A stretch of DNA of 64,000 bases, from assembly GCA_963789565.1 (NCBI GenBank), contig CAWBKX010000001.1, forward strand, positions 27,880-91,879, written 5' to 3'. Origin of the DNA: CALAGB01 sp963789565. Its GTDB lineage: Bacteria > Chloroflexota > Chloroflexia > Thermomicrobiales > Thermomicrobiaceae. Made by a program: the position numbers and the translations under genes. The notes under the pieces were generated by a model that worked only from the letters and a program-made list of their open reading frames with translations, did not search any database and was not told where the DNA came from. Positions 35,248-45,846 of this stretch are shown here, in pieces (the stretch's first letter is position 1; each line of letters starts with the position of its first letter).

Positions 35248-36054
35248 TCACGGCTCCTGGCGTCGCACGTGGACGGCGTTGGCCAGCTCACGTCCGATGA
35301 TGTGCTCTTCACCGAGCACCCGAATCCGAAGCGGACCTCCAAAGGGGAATCGTTCGACCAATTCGACCAACGCGTTGGGATACAAACCAAGTCCGCCCAA
35401 GTAGCGCAGCATCTCCGCGTCGCGGTCCCACACCCGCTCCACGGTGGCCTCGTCGCCCATCTTCAGGTCCGCCAGCAGCAATTGCGTCGTAGGTTGGATA
35501 TCGCCTTCAGCCGACGGGATCGGATCGCCATGCGGGTCAGTCGTTGGATAGCCAAGCACGCGGTCGATGCGCGCCTCAAACTCCTCGGAAATACTGTGCT
35601 CGAGTTGTTCAGCCTCGGCATGCACTTCGTCCCACGAGTATCCGAGGGCGTCGGCAAGGTAAAGTTCTAGCAGGCGATGATGCCGGACGACTTCGAGTGC
35701 CGCACGCTCGCCGGTCAACGTCAGCAGTACGCCGCGATATGGAGTGTGTTCGACCAAATTCATGTCCGCCAGGCGCTTGATCATATTCGTCACGGACGGG
35801 CTCTGAACCTTGAGTCGTTCGGCGATCGCCTGCGTCGTTACCTTCTCACTCTCGGATTGCAGGCTGTAAATGACCTTGAGGTAATCCTCCATGGCATGGG
35901 TGATGACGTCGTCTTTACGTGCGGTGCTGGAAGCGGTCGTTTCGTCGGCCAAAACGTAGGTCCATTCGCGTAGGTGGGGCAATCTGAAGTGCAAGCCGTC
36001 GCTGCGGTCCCCGGTGTTTGATGCGTCGATGCGGTTTCTTAGAGTATACGTCAT
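35248..36054 (-). CDS. DtxR/MntR-family metal-dependent transcriptional regulator
   Basis: The core shows the DtxR N-terminal HTH: MEDYLKVIYSLQ, TTQAIAERLKVQSPSVTNMI and RLADMNLVEHTPYRG. The dimerisation/metal domain has VRHHRLLELYLADALG and EAEQLEHSIS, and the FeoA/SH3-like C-terminus ends GRELANAV. It should sense iron or manganese and control their uptake genes, though none is adjacent. The start is uncertain: I use ATG 36054 without a clear ribosome site; the conserved part begins near ATG 35892, and a longer frame to 36144 overlaps the divergent gene. Confidence 0.85.
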   Translation of the reverse strand: MTYTLRNRIDASNTGDRSDGLHFRLPHLREWTYVLADETTASSTARKDDVITHAMEDYLKVIYSLQSESEKVTTQAIAERLKVQSPSVTNMIKRLADMNLVEHTPYRGVLLTLTGERAALEVVRHHRLLELYLADALGYSWDEVHAEAEQLEHSISEEFEARIDRVLGYPTTDPHGDPIPSAEGDIQPTTQLLLADLKMGDEATVERVWDRDAEMLRYLGGLGLYPNALVELVERFPFGGPLRIRVLGEEHIIGRELANAVHVRRQEP

Positions 36055-36200
36055 AGTGTGCCCGGGATTCCGTAGCGCGATGGGATCGCGCCGACGGTTG
36101 GTCGGGCAAATTCGGACCACCACGCGACACAATGAGAGAATCAATTTCGCGAGACGCGGTGCGGGCTTCGGGCAACGCTCGCGCCGCTTCGGAGGATAAT

Positions 36201-37115
36201 TTGCTGGGTCGACTTACTCGAGCTTCAATCGGTCTCATTGCCGCCGCGGGCGTGTCGGCACTCGCCTACTCAGCGGAGGTGGAGCCGCGTACGCTACGCC
36301 TCAGGCAGTTCCGCACCTGGATTCCCAATTTGCCAGATCAGCTCGAGGGACTTCGCGTCGCCTATCTCAGCGACTTCCACGTGGGTGGACCCGGATTCGG
36401 TGCCGAGCTGACCCGACAGGCATTCGAGACGATCGCCCAGGAGCAGCCGGACCTGGTGTTGCTTGGCGGAGATTATGTTGATCGCGGACATTGGGACGAT
36501 TCATCGCCGGCATACGACGGATTGAAACAGTTCCCGAACGTGGTTGGCGTGCTCGGGAACCACGACTACCGTGGGGGCGAACCGGTAGTGGAAGCGATCC
36601 GCTCAGGGCTCGCCAGACGTGGTGTGGTGATTCTCCGCAACGAATCAATCAGCCTGCGCATGCGCGATGTGGACGTAACGATCACGGGCGTCGACGATCC
36701 CTACACGCGGCACGACGACTTCAAAACGGCGCTCTCAACCGGCACGTGGCCGCTGATTTTGCTGGCGCACGCTCCGGTCATTGAGGACCAACTTCGTCCC
36801 GGCATGGCCGGAATGATCCTATGCGGGCACACACACGGCGGGCAGATCCGCATCTCACCATGGCGAACACTCACCCCACTCGACTACACCTTTTATCTCG
36901 ATCACGTTGTCGGTCGTCCGGTCTCTCGCTATCAGCGCGGGTTTCACTGGGCCAAAGGCAACCTGCTGTACGTGAGCAACGGAATCGGGACCACGCGCTG
37001 GCCGTTGAGATTCATGGCTCCGCCGGAGATCGCCATTTTCCATCTCAGTAAGACCGCGCCCCATCCGGACGAGCCATGCGACGATCCCAGTCGCTACATC
37101 GAAGACATTGGCTAG
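36201..37115 (+). CDS. Membrane-anchored metallophosphoesterase (YaeI-like)
   Basis: About 304 residues. All calcineurin-like metallophosphoesterase motifs are present: SDFHVGG, GGDYVDRG, GNHDY, AHAP and CGHTHGGQ. An N-terminal hydrophobic segment (ASIGLIAAAGVSALAYS) would anchor it with the catalytic domain outside, as in YaeI-type lipid phosphodiesterases. I prefer TTG 36201, which follows GGAGGA, over ATG 36132, which has no ribosome site and overlaps the divergent dtxR-like frame. The DUF1786 gene follows by 30 bases. Confidence 0.87.
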   Translation: MLGRLTRASIGLIAAAGVSALAYSAEVEPRTLRLRQFRTWIPNLPDQLEGLRVAYLSDFHVGGPGFGAELTRQAFETIAQEQPDLVLLGGDYVDRGHWDDSSPAYDGLKQFPNVVGVLGNHDYRGGEPVVEAIRSGLARRGVVILRNESISLRMRDVDVTITGVDDPYTRHDDFKTALSTGTWPLILLAHAPVIEDQLRPGMAGMILCGHTHGGQIRISPWRTLTPLDYTFYLDHVVGRPVSRYQRGFHWAKGNLLYVSNGIGTTRWPLRFMAPPEIAIFHLSKTAPHPDEPCDDPSRYIEDIG

Positions 37116-37145
37116 CGAGCGTCGAAGACCATGCAGGAGGTACCC

Positions 37146-38234
37146 GTGAAGCTGTCGGAGCCCATCCGTATACTGGCCATCGACGTCGGGGCCGGAACGC
37201 AAGACATCCTCGTCTACGAGAGCGATAAACGTATCGAGAACTGCACCAAGCTCATCCTGCCGTCGCAGACGCAGGTCGTGGGGCGTCGTATTCGCGACGC
37301 GACCGCGCGTGGGGTTCCCATTTTTCTGGCAGGGTCGCTCATGGGCGGTGGTGAAAGTAGCGGTGCCATCGAAGCACACCTGGACGCCGGATTACCGGTC
37401 TTTGCGGCGGAGGGTCCCGCACGTACTGTCCACAACGACCTCCAGCGCGTGGCCGATCGAGGTTTGAAGATTTGCACAGAGCCGCCCGCGGGTGCCGAGG
37501 TCGTGTGGCTGGACGACGTCGATCTGGACGGCATTCGGCTCACACTCGAGCGCTTCGGCGTGCTACTGCCGTCCCTGTTTGCCATCGCCGTGCAAGATCA
37601 CGGGTACTTGCCCGGTGCCGGCGGACGGGAGTTCCGGTACGAGTTTCTCCAAATGTTGCTGGAGCAAGGCGGCGATCTGCGCTCGATGCTCTTTCGTGAG
37701 GTGCCCGAGTACATGACGCGCATGTGGGCCATCAAGCAACGCATTCCCGGCGCCGCTGTGATGGATACCGGCGCCGCAGCAGTGTTGGGGATCATGGGCG
37801 ATCCGTTGGTCGCCAAATCGGTAGCTGACGACGGCGCGATTCTCGTCAACATCGGCAACATGCACACATTCGCTATCGCGGTCCGTGCGGGACGAGTCTA
37901 CGGGATCGTCGAGCACCACACCGGCGGCATAACGCCGACGACGTTGCGGCATCTGGTGGAACGGCTTTCGAGCGGAGCTTTGACGCATGACGAGGTCGTT
38001 TCCAATGGCGGTCACGGCGCGGCCTTTGTGCCCGACTATCCTGACTCAGGTCCGTTCGGCTTGGTCGCGATCACCGGTCCGAACCGGGCGATTGCACGTG
38101 AGCTTGGCTACTACCAGGCTGTTCCACATGGCGACATGATGCTGGCCGGGCCTTACGGCCTGGTCGAGGGAATGCTGCGTTTGCTGGAGCGCGAGGGCCA
38201 CGACGTTCCACACACCCTCGTTGCGCATGTCTAG
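37146..38234 (+). CDS. DUF1786 (COG4012-like) protein
   Basis: 362 residues. The N-terminus ILAIDVGAGTQDILVYES resembles the phosphate-1 loop of the ASKHA (actin/sugar kinase) fold and identifies DUF1786. Further glycine-rich stretches are GAAVMDTGAAAVLG and VNIGNMHTFAIAVRAG. Some annotations tie the family to pyruvate-formate-lyase activation, but no experimental role is known to me. The GTG at 37146 has AGGAGGT upstream, better than the ATG at 37131. It lies in probable operon with the metallophosphoesterase. 38235-38407 downstream shows no gene. Confidence 0.78.
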   Translation: MKLSEPIRILAIDVGAGTQDILVYESDKRIENCTKLILPSQTQVVGRRIRDATARGVPIFLAGSLMGGGESSGAIEAHLDAGLPVFAAEGPARTVHNDLQRVADRGLKICTEPPAGAEVVWLDDVDLDGIRLTLERFGVLLPSLFAIAVQDHGYLPGAGGREFRYEFLQMLLEQGGDLRSMLFREVPEYMTRMWAIKQRIPGAAVMDTGAAAVLGIMGDPLVAKSVADDGAILVNIGNMHTFAIAVRAGRVYGIVEHHTGGITPTTLRHLVERLSSGALTHDEVVSNGGHGAAFVPDYPDSGPFGLVAITGPNRAIARELGYYQAVPHGDMMLAGPYGLVEGMLRLLEREGHDVPHTLVAHV

Positions 38235-38407
38235 GGCGCGTTGCAATACGATGGTCCGACCTTTTCGTCTCACTCGGTAGAAACGACAATTGTGGCGCCT
38301 GTGTTGACCATCGACCGACGGTCTTGTGCGCCACAAATGTCGCCCAAACAGGCAATGACGAAACACGTCAATCCTGTTACAACCTGCGCTGGAAGGCCTG
38401 TGTGGGG

Positions 38408-39502
38408 TCAGAAAGCGCGACGAGAGAGCTGATCAAGTAGGGCAAGTAGTGCTTGACGACCATCGTTGTCCTCAGCGTCTCGCTCGAGGATTTCACGCGC
38501 TTCATCGTGATAGCGCGCGACGACGTCTTCCAGTTGATCTTGAATCTCGTAATGACCGAGGAGTTCCACGATCCAATCCACATCCGGCTCGTCGATTGAC
38601 TGCCGCTCGTAGGTGTCCTTCAATCGAGCTCTTTCGTCCGGAGCCGCTGCCGCGGCCAACGTGATGATCGGCAGCGACTTCTTGCGGCGGCGAATGTCGT
38701 CGGCTTTGCGTTTGCCGGTGACGCTGGTCTCGCCCCAGATACCCAACACGTCGTCACGGACTTGAAACCCGAGTCCGAGTGCCCCACCAAACGCACGGAA
38801 GCGTTCAACCCGCTCCTCATCCGCGCCGCCGATCAGCGCTCCCGCGCCCGCTGCGTAGGACAGGATAGCGGCAGTCTTGCCGCGTATCATCTCCACGTAA
38901 TGATCCACGCTGATATCCCAACGCTCTTCAAAGCCCAGATCGAGAACCTGGCCCTCGACGATGCGCAATGTCACCACGTTGTATCCGCGAATCAGGCGTT
39001 CGAGTCGGTCAGGCGGCACTCCACGCTCGGCACTGCGAATCAGCGCCAGCTGACCCAGGGCGAAGAGCGCGTCTCCAGTGTTGATCGCCTGGCTTGAGCC
39101 CCACAATGACCAGACCGTCGGTCGGTGGCGTCGTGTGTCGCTCTGATCCTGAATGTCGTCGTGGACGAGGGTGAAGTTGTGGAGGAATTCAATGGCCGCG
39201 CCCGCCGGAACCGCTCGCTCGACTTCACCACCGACGGCGGCGCATGCGTACATGCACAGCAGTGGTCGAATGCGCTTGCCAGCGTCAGATTGGGCGGGCT
39301 GGAAGGATGAGTCGGACCAACCAAGATGGTAGCGTGCCATGCCATAGAGCGAGAGATCGTGCTTATCCAGGACGTGAGTGGTTGGCTGCTCAGCTGACGC
39401 AACCACGTCCTTCATCATGTCTTCGACGGCGTGAATGAGGTCCGTCACGATCTCGTTTCCGAATGGCTCCAACACGGGCACGCTCGATTGTCGAAGGCCC
39501 AA
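38408..39502 (-). CDS. Polyprenyl (geranylgeranyl-type) diphosphate synthase
   Basis: About 364 residues in the open frame. The first Asp-rich motif DDIQD in FTLVHDDIQDQSD and the second at DDVLG define a trans-isoprenyl diphosphate synthase, and KRIRPLL is the usual upstream motif. It elongates allylic diphosphates with isopentenyl diphosphate. The chain length cannot be read reliably. The frame opens at TTG 39502 five bases after the expected RNA start, so translation may be nearly leaderless or begin at a later GTG. Convergent with DUF1786. Confidence 0.9.
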   Translation of the reverse strand: MGLRQSSVPVLEPFGNEIVTDLIHAVEDMMKDVVASAEQPTTHVLDKHDLSLYGMARYHLGWSDSSFQPAQSDAGKRIRPLLCMYACAAVGGEVERAVPAGAAIEFLHNFTLVHDDIQDQSDTRRHRPTVWSLWGSSQAINTGDALFALGQLALIRSAERGVPPDRLERLIRGYNVVTLRIVEGQVLDLGFEERWDISVDHYVEMIRGKTAAILSYAAGAGALIGGADEERVERFRAFGGALGLGFQVRDDVLGIWGETSVTGKRKADDIRRRKKSLPIITLAAAAAPDERARLKDTYERQSIDEPDVDWIVELLGHYEIQDQLEDVVARYHDEAREILERDAEDNDGRQALLALLDQLSRRAF

Positions 39503-39513
39503 AATTTGGGCAT

Positions 39514-39522
39514 ACTATAGCA
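39514..39522 (-). promoter_or_regulatory. Extended -10 promoter of the polyprenyl synthase gene
   Basis: TGCTATAGT on the minus strand fits the TGC-extended -10 pattern directly upstream of the synthase frame. No good -35 was found. Confidence 0.4.
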
Positions 39523-39662
39523 TGATTGACACTTCAGAGGCGTGCATCTCGATGGCTGACACGGGCCAAATCTCATCCACCGGACGCCTCGAAAGCACCC
39601 CAATCCGCGCCTCAAATCGTGATGCGCGCAACTAGGCTAACGCGAAAGCGTAGGTGCTCCAC

Positions 39663-40352
39663 ATGATATTCGACTCAACCTACTTTCTGTTCATCATCCC
39701 ACCGATGATCTTCCTGCTGTACGCGCAGTGGCGGGTCAAGTCGACCTTCACCAAATACAGCAAGGTGCCGAACCAGCGCGGCATGAGCGGTGCCGAGGTC
39801 GCACGGGCGCTCCTCGATGCCAACGGACTGCGAGACATCCCGGTCGAGATGATCAATGGCGATTTGACTGACCACTACGACCCGCGCTCGCGCACGATGC
39901 GGCTGTCAAAGGCCGTATTCATGAGCCGTTCGGTTGCTGCGGTTGGCATTGCCGCGCACGAGACCGGCCACGCGATCCAACAGCAACACGGATATGCGCC
40001 GTTGCAGATCCGCTCGGCGCTGGCACCGGTGGCGTCGATCGGTTCGAACATTGGCTGGGTGATGATCGTCGGAGGGATCCTGATCTCCATAACGCAGCTA
40101 GCCTGGCTTGGGATCGCCTTCTTCGCGGCAGGCACGCTCTTTGCCCTGATCACGCTGCCGGTGGAGTTCAATGCCAGTCATCGCGCCATGGCGTTAATGA
40201 CCACGATGGGCATCGTCGATCGCACCGAGGCGCAACAGAACCGCGAGGTTCTCAACGCCGCCGCGTTGACGTACGTTGCCGGATTCGTGGCGGCGCTGAT
40301 GCAGCTCCTGTATTGGCTCAGCATCGTGAGTGGCATGAACCGACGGTCATAG
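39663..40352 (+). CDS. Zinc-dependent membrane peptidase (YugP-like)
   Basis: About 229 residues from ATG 39663. A hydrophobic N-terminal segment (YFLFIIPPMIFLLYAQW) is followed by a HExxH zinc motif in AAHETGHAIQ and two or three further transmembrane segments (VMIVGGILISITQLAWLG and FVAALMQLLYWLSIV). This is the layout of the YugP-type neutral zinc metallopeptidases, of unknown substrate, with the active site at the membrane. GTG 39654 would add three residues. It appears monocistronic, with a REP-like repeat downstream. Confidence 0.85.
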   Translation: MIFDSTYFLFIIPPMIFLLYAQWRVKSTFTKYSKVPNQRGMSGAEVARALLDANGLRDIPVEMINGDLTDHYDPRSRTMRLSKAVFMSRSVAAVGIAAHETGHAIQQQHGYAPLQIRSALAPVASIGSNIGWVMIVGGILISITQLAWLGIAFFAAGTLFALITLPVEFNASHRAMALMTTMGIVDRTEAQQNREVLNAAALTYVAGFVAALMQLLYWLSIVSGMNRRS

Positions 40353-40363
40353 GGATGTTAGCG

Positions 40364-40476
40364 GCCCTCATCCCTGACCTCTTCTCCCGCCGAGCAGGAG
40401 ATCGGGGACAATGCTCAACGTTTGCACCTCGTTTCCCATCTCCCGTTCGCGTGGGAGAGGGGCTGATTGTGAGGGC
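40364..40476. repeat. REP/MITE-like imperfect inverted repeat
   Basis: Arms at about 40364-40390 and 40449-40476 (both ending in GCCCTCA-type and CTCCC-type blocks) are imperfect inverted copies. The GAGAGGGG block resembles dispersed intergenic repeats of GC-rich bacteria. It lies in the 149-base gap between the convergent peptidase and allantoinase-like genes. Confidence 0.4.
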
Positions 40477-40501
40477 TGCTCGCGACATCCAAGTCGAAGC
40501 G

Positions 40502-41884
40502 TCAATCTGCAGTCAAGCCGTAACCGCGCGCCAGAAACTTGCCGCTGCCGCGTTCACCCAAAACAGCCGGACCATCCTCGAAAGTGTAGACCGTGTTGCC
40601 TCGAATGATCGTGCGCACGACGCGTCCGAGGATCTCGCGTCCATCCATCGGTGTCCATTTGTTGCGGTGCAGCATTTCGTCGCCGCGAACTTCCCACAGT
40701 TGGTTGGGATCGTAGATGGCGATGTCCGCGTCGGCTCCCAGCTCGAGTGACCCTTTGCGCGGAAAGAGGCTGAAGATCCTTGCGGGATTCCCGGCGGTGA
40801 GCCGCACAAAGTCCTCAATCTCGAGCCCGCGTTTGTTGAGCATCTCGTCGAATATCGACGGATACATCGTCTGCACGCCGGCCAGGCCCAGCGGTGCCTC
40901 CCAAATGTCGTCTAGACCCGCCTCTTTGCTCTCGATGGTGTATCCACAATGGTCGGACGAGATGACATCCACAGTGCCGTCCGAGACGAAATCCCACAGC
41001 ATCTCAACCTGATCGCGATTGCGAATTGCCGGGGCACAGCGCGCGAATGGTCCGCGTTGGATGAGATCGTCTTCATCCATGACGAGGTATTGCGGGCACG
41101 TCTCGCCGTAGACCAGAGATCCGCGAGCCTGAGCCTCGCGAATGAGTTCAAAACCTCCGGCCGTGCTGACGTGGCAAATGTAGGCGATGCCGCCGGTCTG
41201 CTCGGCGAAGAAGATGGCGCGGTTGATGGCCTCTACCTCGACAATCGGAGGACGCGACTCGGCGTGCGCCAATGGGTCCTTTCGGCCGGCCGCCTTCATG
41301 CGCGCAATACCCGCCTGCAAAAGCTGATCGTTTTCGGCGTGCAGCCCGTAAGGGATACCGGTCGTCGCCAAGCGCTCGAAGACGGACAAAAGCGTGTCGT
41401 CGGTCGCCGCCGGGAAGCCGGGGCTCGACCCCGCCATGAACGACTTGATGGCGACAACCCCCTCGTCGATCATCTCGTCGATCTTGTCGAGATCCTGATT
41501 GATGGCCGCCCCCCACAATGCAAAATCGACAATCGACTCGCCTGACGCCACCCGAATCTTCTCGCGGATGTGCTCGCCCTCGCTCGAGGTCGGCGTGGCC
41601 TGTGGCATCTCGACTACTGTCCCAATACCTCCAGCAATGGCTCCCATGCTGCCGGTGTAGAAGCCCTCGGTCTGCACGGCGTTCGGCTCACGGAAGTGTG
41701 TGTGGACATCGACGCCCGCCGGAACAACGAATTTCCCTGACGCGTCGATAACTTCATCCGCTTCCAGCTCGCTGGCGTCCGTCATAATAGCGGCAATCTG
41801 CTCGCCTTCGATGACCAGATCGACACGCACACCCCCACTCTCGATTCCCAGCACGCCGCCCTGAATAACCGTTCGTTTCGCCAC
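40502..41884 (-). CDS. Allantoinase/dihydroorotase-like cyclic amidohydrolase
   Basis: 460 residues. DVHTHFREP provides the first metal histidines, the carbamylated lysine is in VVAIKSFMAGSS, ICHVSTAGG and SSDHCGY carry later metal residues, and the C-terminal half shows the composite barrel GADADIAIYDPN. Among the superfamily it is most like allantoinases, which open allantoin to allantoate, but dihydroorotase or hydantoinase-like activity is not excluded. The start is GTG 41884 with AAGGGG upstream. The molybdopterin-binding gene lies 88 bases upstream on the same strand. Confidence 0.85.
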   Translation of the reverse strand: MAKRTVIQGGVLGIESGGVRVDLVIEGEQIAAIMTDASELEADEVIDASGKFVVPAGVDVHTHFREPNAVQTEGFYTGSMGAIAGGIGTVVEMPQATPTSSEGEHIREKIRVASGESIVDFALWGAAINQDLDKIDEMIDEGVVAIKSFMAGSSPGFPAATDDTLLSVFERLATTGIPYGLHAENDQLLQAGIARMKAAGRKDPLAHAESRPPIVEVEAINRAIFFAEQTGGIAYICHVSTAGGFELIREAQARGSLVYGETCPQYLVMDEDDLIQRGPFARCAPAIRNRDQVEMLWDFVSDGTVDVISSDHCGYTIESKEAGLDDIWEAPLGLAGVQTMYPSIFDEMLNKRGLEIEDFVRLTAGNPARIFSLFPRKGSLELGADADIAIYDPNQLWEVRGDEMLHRNKWTPMDGREILGRVVRTIIRGNTVYTFEDGPAVLGERGSGKFLARGYGLTAD

Positions 41885-41971
41885 GTCACCACCCCTTCCT
41901 GAATCAAGCGGTCGCCGATTGCACTGATGCCGCGCACCCGTCACACGTCATGCACGAGCCCTGCAACTTAA

Positions 41972-43018
41972 CTATCCCTCGTCATCCTCTTCGTTACTGA
42001 CATCTTCGTCATAGGGCGGGAATCGAAAGCGCATCTCGCGATCGAGCAATCCGCCATATCCGAACCGATCGATTGCCCCCTCAGTGAGATGCTCACCGGT
42101 CATCACGAGGGGCAGAATCAGGTCGGCAAACGTCACCGATGAATACATCGAGCAGGACGCCAAATTGATAACCGGTACGTCTCCTATCTCCGCTACCCAG
42201 AACATGCTGCCAGGATGCGACGGTGCTCCGAAATGGACCATCTGGCCGCCAGCTTCACCGAGGGCCAACAGCGTCGGGTCAAGTGGATCGAGCGTGTTGC
42301 CGCCAGCCATGAGTATGACGTCGTTGGCTGGAACCAGCTCGCGCAACGTGTCGGCGACCGCGTGAGAATCTGACGAGACGAATCTGACATCGGTCAACCG
42401 CGATCCGTACCAGCCAATCTTCTGATCGATGCTGGCTCTGAAGCGATCACGCAGCTTCTCGGAGAGCCCCTCTGTGGCGACAGCCGCAACCCGTTTAGGC
42501 TCAAACGGCATCACCCGAATCAGCGCGTCGCGATTCTCTCTCGCCACACACTCAGCCCGGTCGAGATCCTGCTCCGGCACGGCCAGCGGGGTGATCTTGA
42601 CCCCGGCCACGATCTTGCCTGGGAGAACCGTCTGTCGATCGAGGTGCGTGAACACCGACAGCCCCGGAATCTGGTTGATGGCGAAGATGAGCTCCGGATC
42701 AATGCGAAGCACGCCCTTGACGCTCGCGATGAGGTTGTAGCGGCTCAAAGCCGGTCCCTTGACGCGGATTCCGTCGCCCGCCAGCGCGTGCGAGAGACGA
42801 AGCCCCGCCTCATCTTCGTGAACGTCGTGAGGTCCGGGCTCGACGACGTGAATCAAGCTCTCGTCGGCATTCTTTAGCGCTTGAATAGCTTCAGTGTCGA
42901 GGATGGCACCTTTCTTGATGATTCGCCTGCCTTGACACGAGCGCACGTCCTGGGCGACGATCCAGCCTTCTTTGCCTAGTTCGATGAGCTGTGTGGCCGT
43001 CATACTGTGGGCCTGCAA
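41972..43018 (-). CDS. Molybdopterin-binding (MoCF/MoeA-like) domain protein
   Basis: About 348 residues. The C-terminal half has the molybdopterin-binding signature ANDVILMAGGNTLDPLDPT with SSVTFADLILPL, similar to MoeA/MogA-type domains. The N-terminal half contains the substrate-handling region HLDRQTVLPGKIVAGVKITP. Such proteins accompany molybdenum hydroxylases, and this one lies near the allantoinase-like gene and about 6 kb from the cox-type cluster. Its exact role (cofactor insertion or modification) is unknown. TTG 43018 has GGAGGT just upstream; ATG 43003 is possible. Confidence 0.78.
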   Translation of the reverse strand: MQAHSMTATQLIELGKEGWIVAQDVRSCQGRRIIKKGAILDTEAIQALKNADESLIHVVEPGPHDVHEDEAGLRLSHALAGDGIRVKGPALSRYNLIASVKGVLRIDPELIFAINQIPGLSVFTHLDRQTVLPGKIVAGVKITPLAVPEQDLDRAECVARENRDALIRVMPFEPKRVAAVATEGLSEKLRDRFRASIDQKIGWYGSRLTDVRFVSSDSHAVADTLRELVPANDVILMAGGNTLDPLDPTLLALGEAGGQMVHFGAPSHPGSMFWVAEIGDVPVINLASCSMYSSVTFADLILPLVMTGEHLTEGAIDRFGYGGLLDREMRFRFPPYDEDVSNEEDDEG

Positions 43019-43168
43019 CGAGACCTCCGATCACCGTCGTTGTTTACACTGACAAGTCTAACGCAGCCCGACGGAGTCTATTCACACCGACATCTGTCTC
43101 GTGTCAGAAGAGACGGTCGAATCGAAACGTGCGGCAATGGCGCGCACGAATGGAAAGGTGAGCAGGCG

Positions 43169-43603
43169 ATGGCAGTCAGTACCCAGGAGCGACTCGATAT
43201 TCTGCAGGACATTTCGAAATCGTGGCTGGAACTGGTGAAGGCAATCAGAGGGTTAAGCGATGAGCAAATCGTCAAACCAACGACGGTGGACCAGTGGTCT
43301 GTGAAGGACATCATGGCCCATATCACCTTCTGGGAAAGTCGTCTGATCCACAATATCGGGCTTTTGGAGCGGGGCGAGCAGCCTCCGGAGTCGAGCGACT
43401 ACGAGTCGATCAACCAGGAGGAAGCGTCCAGGAGCCGTGATGCCAGTCTGGACGACGTGCGGGCGCAGTTTGACGCCATGCACGACCAGGTGATGGGCAT
43501 GCTTGAAGGAACAAGCCACCTCTCGCGCGAGATGGTCGCAGGCAACACCTACGAGCATTACGACGAGCACATGGCCGACATCCGTACTGCGTTCAAGAAG
43601 TAA
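43169..43603 (+). CDS. DinB/ClbS-like four-helix protein
   Basis: 144 residues, all helical. ERLDILQDISKSWLELVKAI, WSVKDIMAHITFWES and the C-terminal EHYDEHMADI place histidines as in DinB/ClbS-type metal-binding bundles, which often act as thiol transferases or detoxification proteins. The substrate is unknown. ATG 43169 has a GAGCAGG site; longer in-frame starts lack one. Divergent from the molybdopterin-binding gene. Confidence 0.75.
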   Translation: MAVSTQERLDILQDISKSWLELVKAIRGLSDEQIVKPTTVDQWSVKDIMAHITFWESRLIHNIGLLERGEQPPESSDYESINQEEASRSRDASLDDVRAQFDAMHDQVMGMLEGTSHLSREMVAGNTYEHYDEHMADIRTAFKK

Positions 43604-43809
43604 CGCAAGTCGCGAAGCGAAGTTCAGGTTCCTGTCCACTCCGGGGGTAGTGATGCTGCAGGTTCCGGGAGGACAACACCCGCGTCCCGTGACCCTGCCT
43701 CCCCTGCAAGATGGGCAAAAACCCGATGGGTGGAGGAGAACCTTGTGTCTTCCCCGCAATGAGCAATGACTGTCGGAAATCAAGCCCATCGCTCGAACGA
43801 CGCGACGAA

Positions 43810-43834
43810 ATGGGCGGCCAACTCGGCCGCCCAT
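43810..43834. terminator. Hairpin terminator between the DinB-like gene and clpX
   Basis: A perfect 10-base stem ATGGGCGGCC/GGCCGCCCAT with a 5-base loop lies between the convergent DinB-like gene and clpX. It probably ends both transcripts. The rest of 43604-43867 shows no gene. Confidence 0.55.
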
Positions 43835-43867
43835 CGTTCATTCACGAATTGAATCCATGAGTTCGGG

Positions 43868-45130
<1,263 letters not shown>

Positions 45131-45153
45131 CCCGTATCTCCCCGTACCGTTGA

Positions 45154-45807
45154 CTATTGCGCGGTGACGAGCTTCGGTGATTCGAGCACGTGATCGACGA
45201 TCCCGTACTCCTTCGCCTCCTGCGCAGACATGAAGTAATCGCGCTCGGTGTCACGCTTCACTCGCTCGAACGATTGTCCGGTGTGAAACGCCATCAATTC
45301 GGTCAGCTTGGTGGTGAGATTGATGGTCTCGCGCGCCTGAATCTCGATGTCCGGAACCGACCCGCGGAACCCGGACGAGCCCTGATGAATGAGGACTCGC
45401 GAGTGAGGCAAAGCAAAGCGCTTGTCCTTTGACCCGGCAGCCAGCAGCACCGCGGCCATACTCGCTCCCAAGCCAACGCACGTCGTTGCCACATCAGATT
45501 GAATCATCTGCATCGTATCATAGATGGCCAGCCCGGCGTAAACGAGGCCACCGGGGCTGTTGATGTACAGACGGATGTCCTGCTCCGGGTTTTCGTGCGC
45601 CAAAAACAGCAACTGTGCCACGATGGCATTGGCAACCTGATCGTCAACCGGCGTACCCAGGAAGATGATGCGGTCGCGCAATAGCCGCGAATAGATGTCG
45701 TAGGCACGCTCGCCACGATTGGTGGATTCGACCACCATCGGAATCAAATTCTGAGGCTGAAGATAGTCGGTCTTCGAATAGAAATACGGCGAACCGTTGA
45801 GATCCAT
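45154..45807 (-). CDS. clpP: ATP-dependent Clp protease proteolytic subunit ClpP
   Basis: 217 residues from ATG 45807. The catalytic serine S116 lies in VGLGASMAA, the histidine H141 in VLIHQ, and the aspartate in KRDTERDYF. It forms the tetradecameric protease with ClpX. The frame is open eight codons further to a TTG at 45831 without a ribosome site; AGGAAGG lies about 11 bases before the ATG. It sits between tig and clpX in an operon, coupling chaperone and protease expression. Confidence 0.96.
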   Translation of the reverse strand: MDLNGSPYFYSKTDYLQPQNLIPMVVESTNRGERAYDIYSRLLRDRIIFLGTPVDDQVANAIVAQLLFLAHENPEQDIRLYINSPGGLVYAGLAIYDTMQMIQSDVATTCVGLGASMAAVLLAAGSKDKRFALPHSRVLIHQGSSGFRGSVPDIEIQARETINLTTKLTELMAFHTGQSFERVKRDTERDYFMSAQEAKEYGIVDHVLESPKLVTAQ

Positions 45808-45846
45808 GGGGTGCGCGTCCTTCCTGGGCAACGTCGTGTTTCGCGC

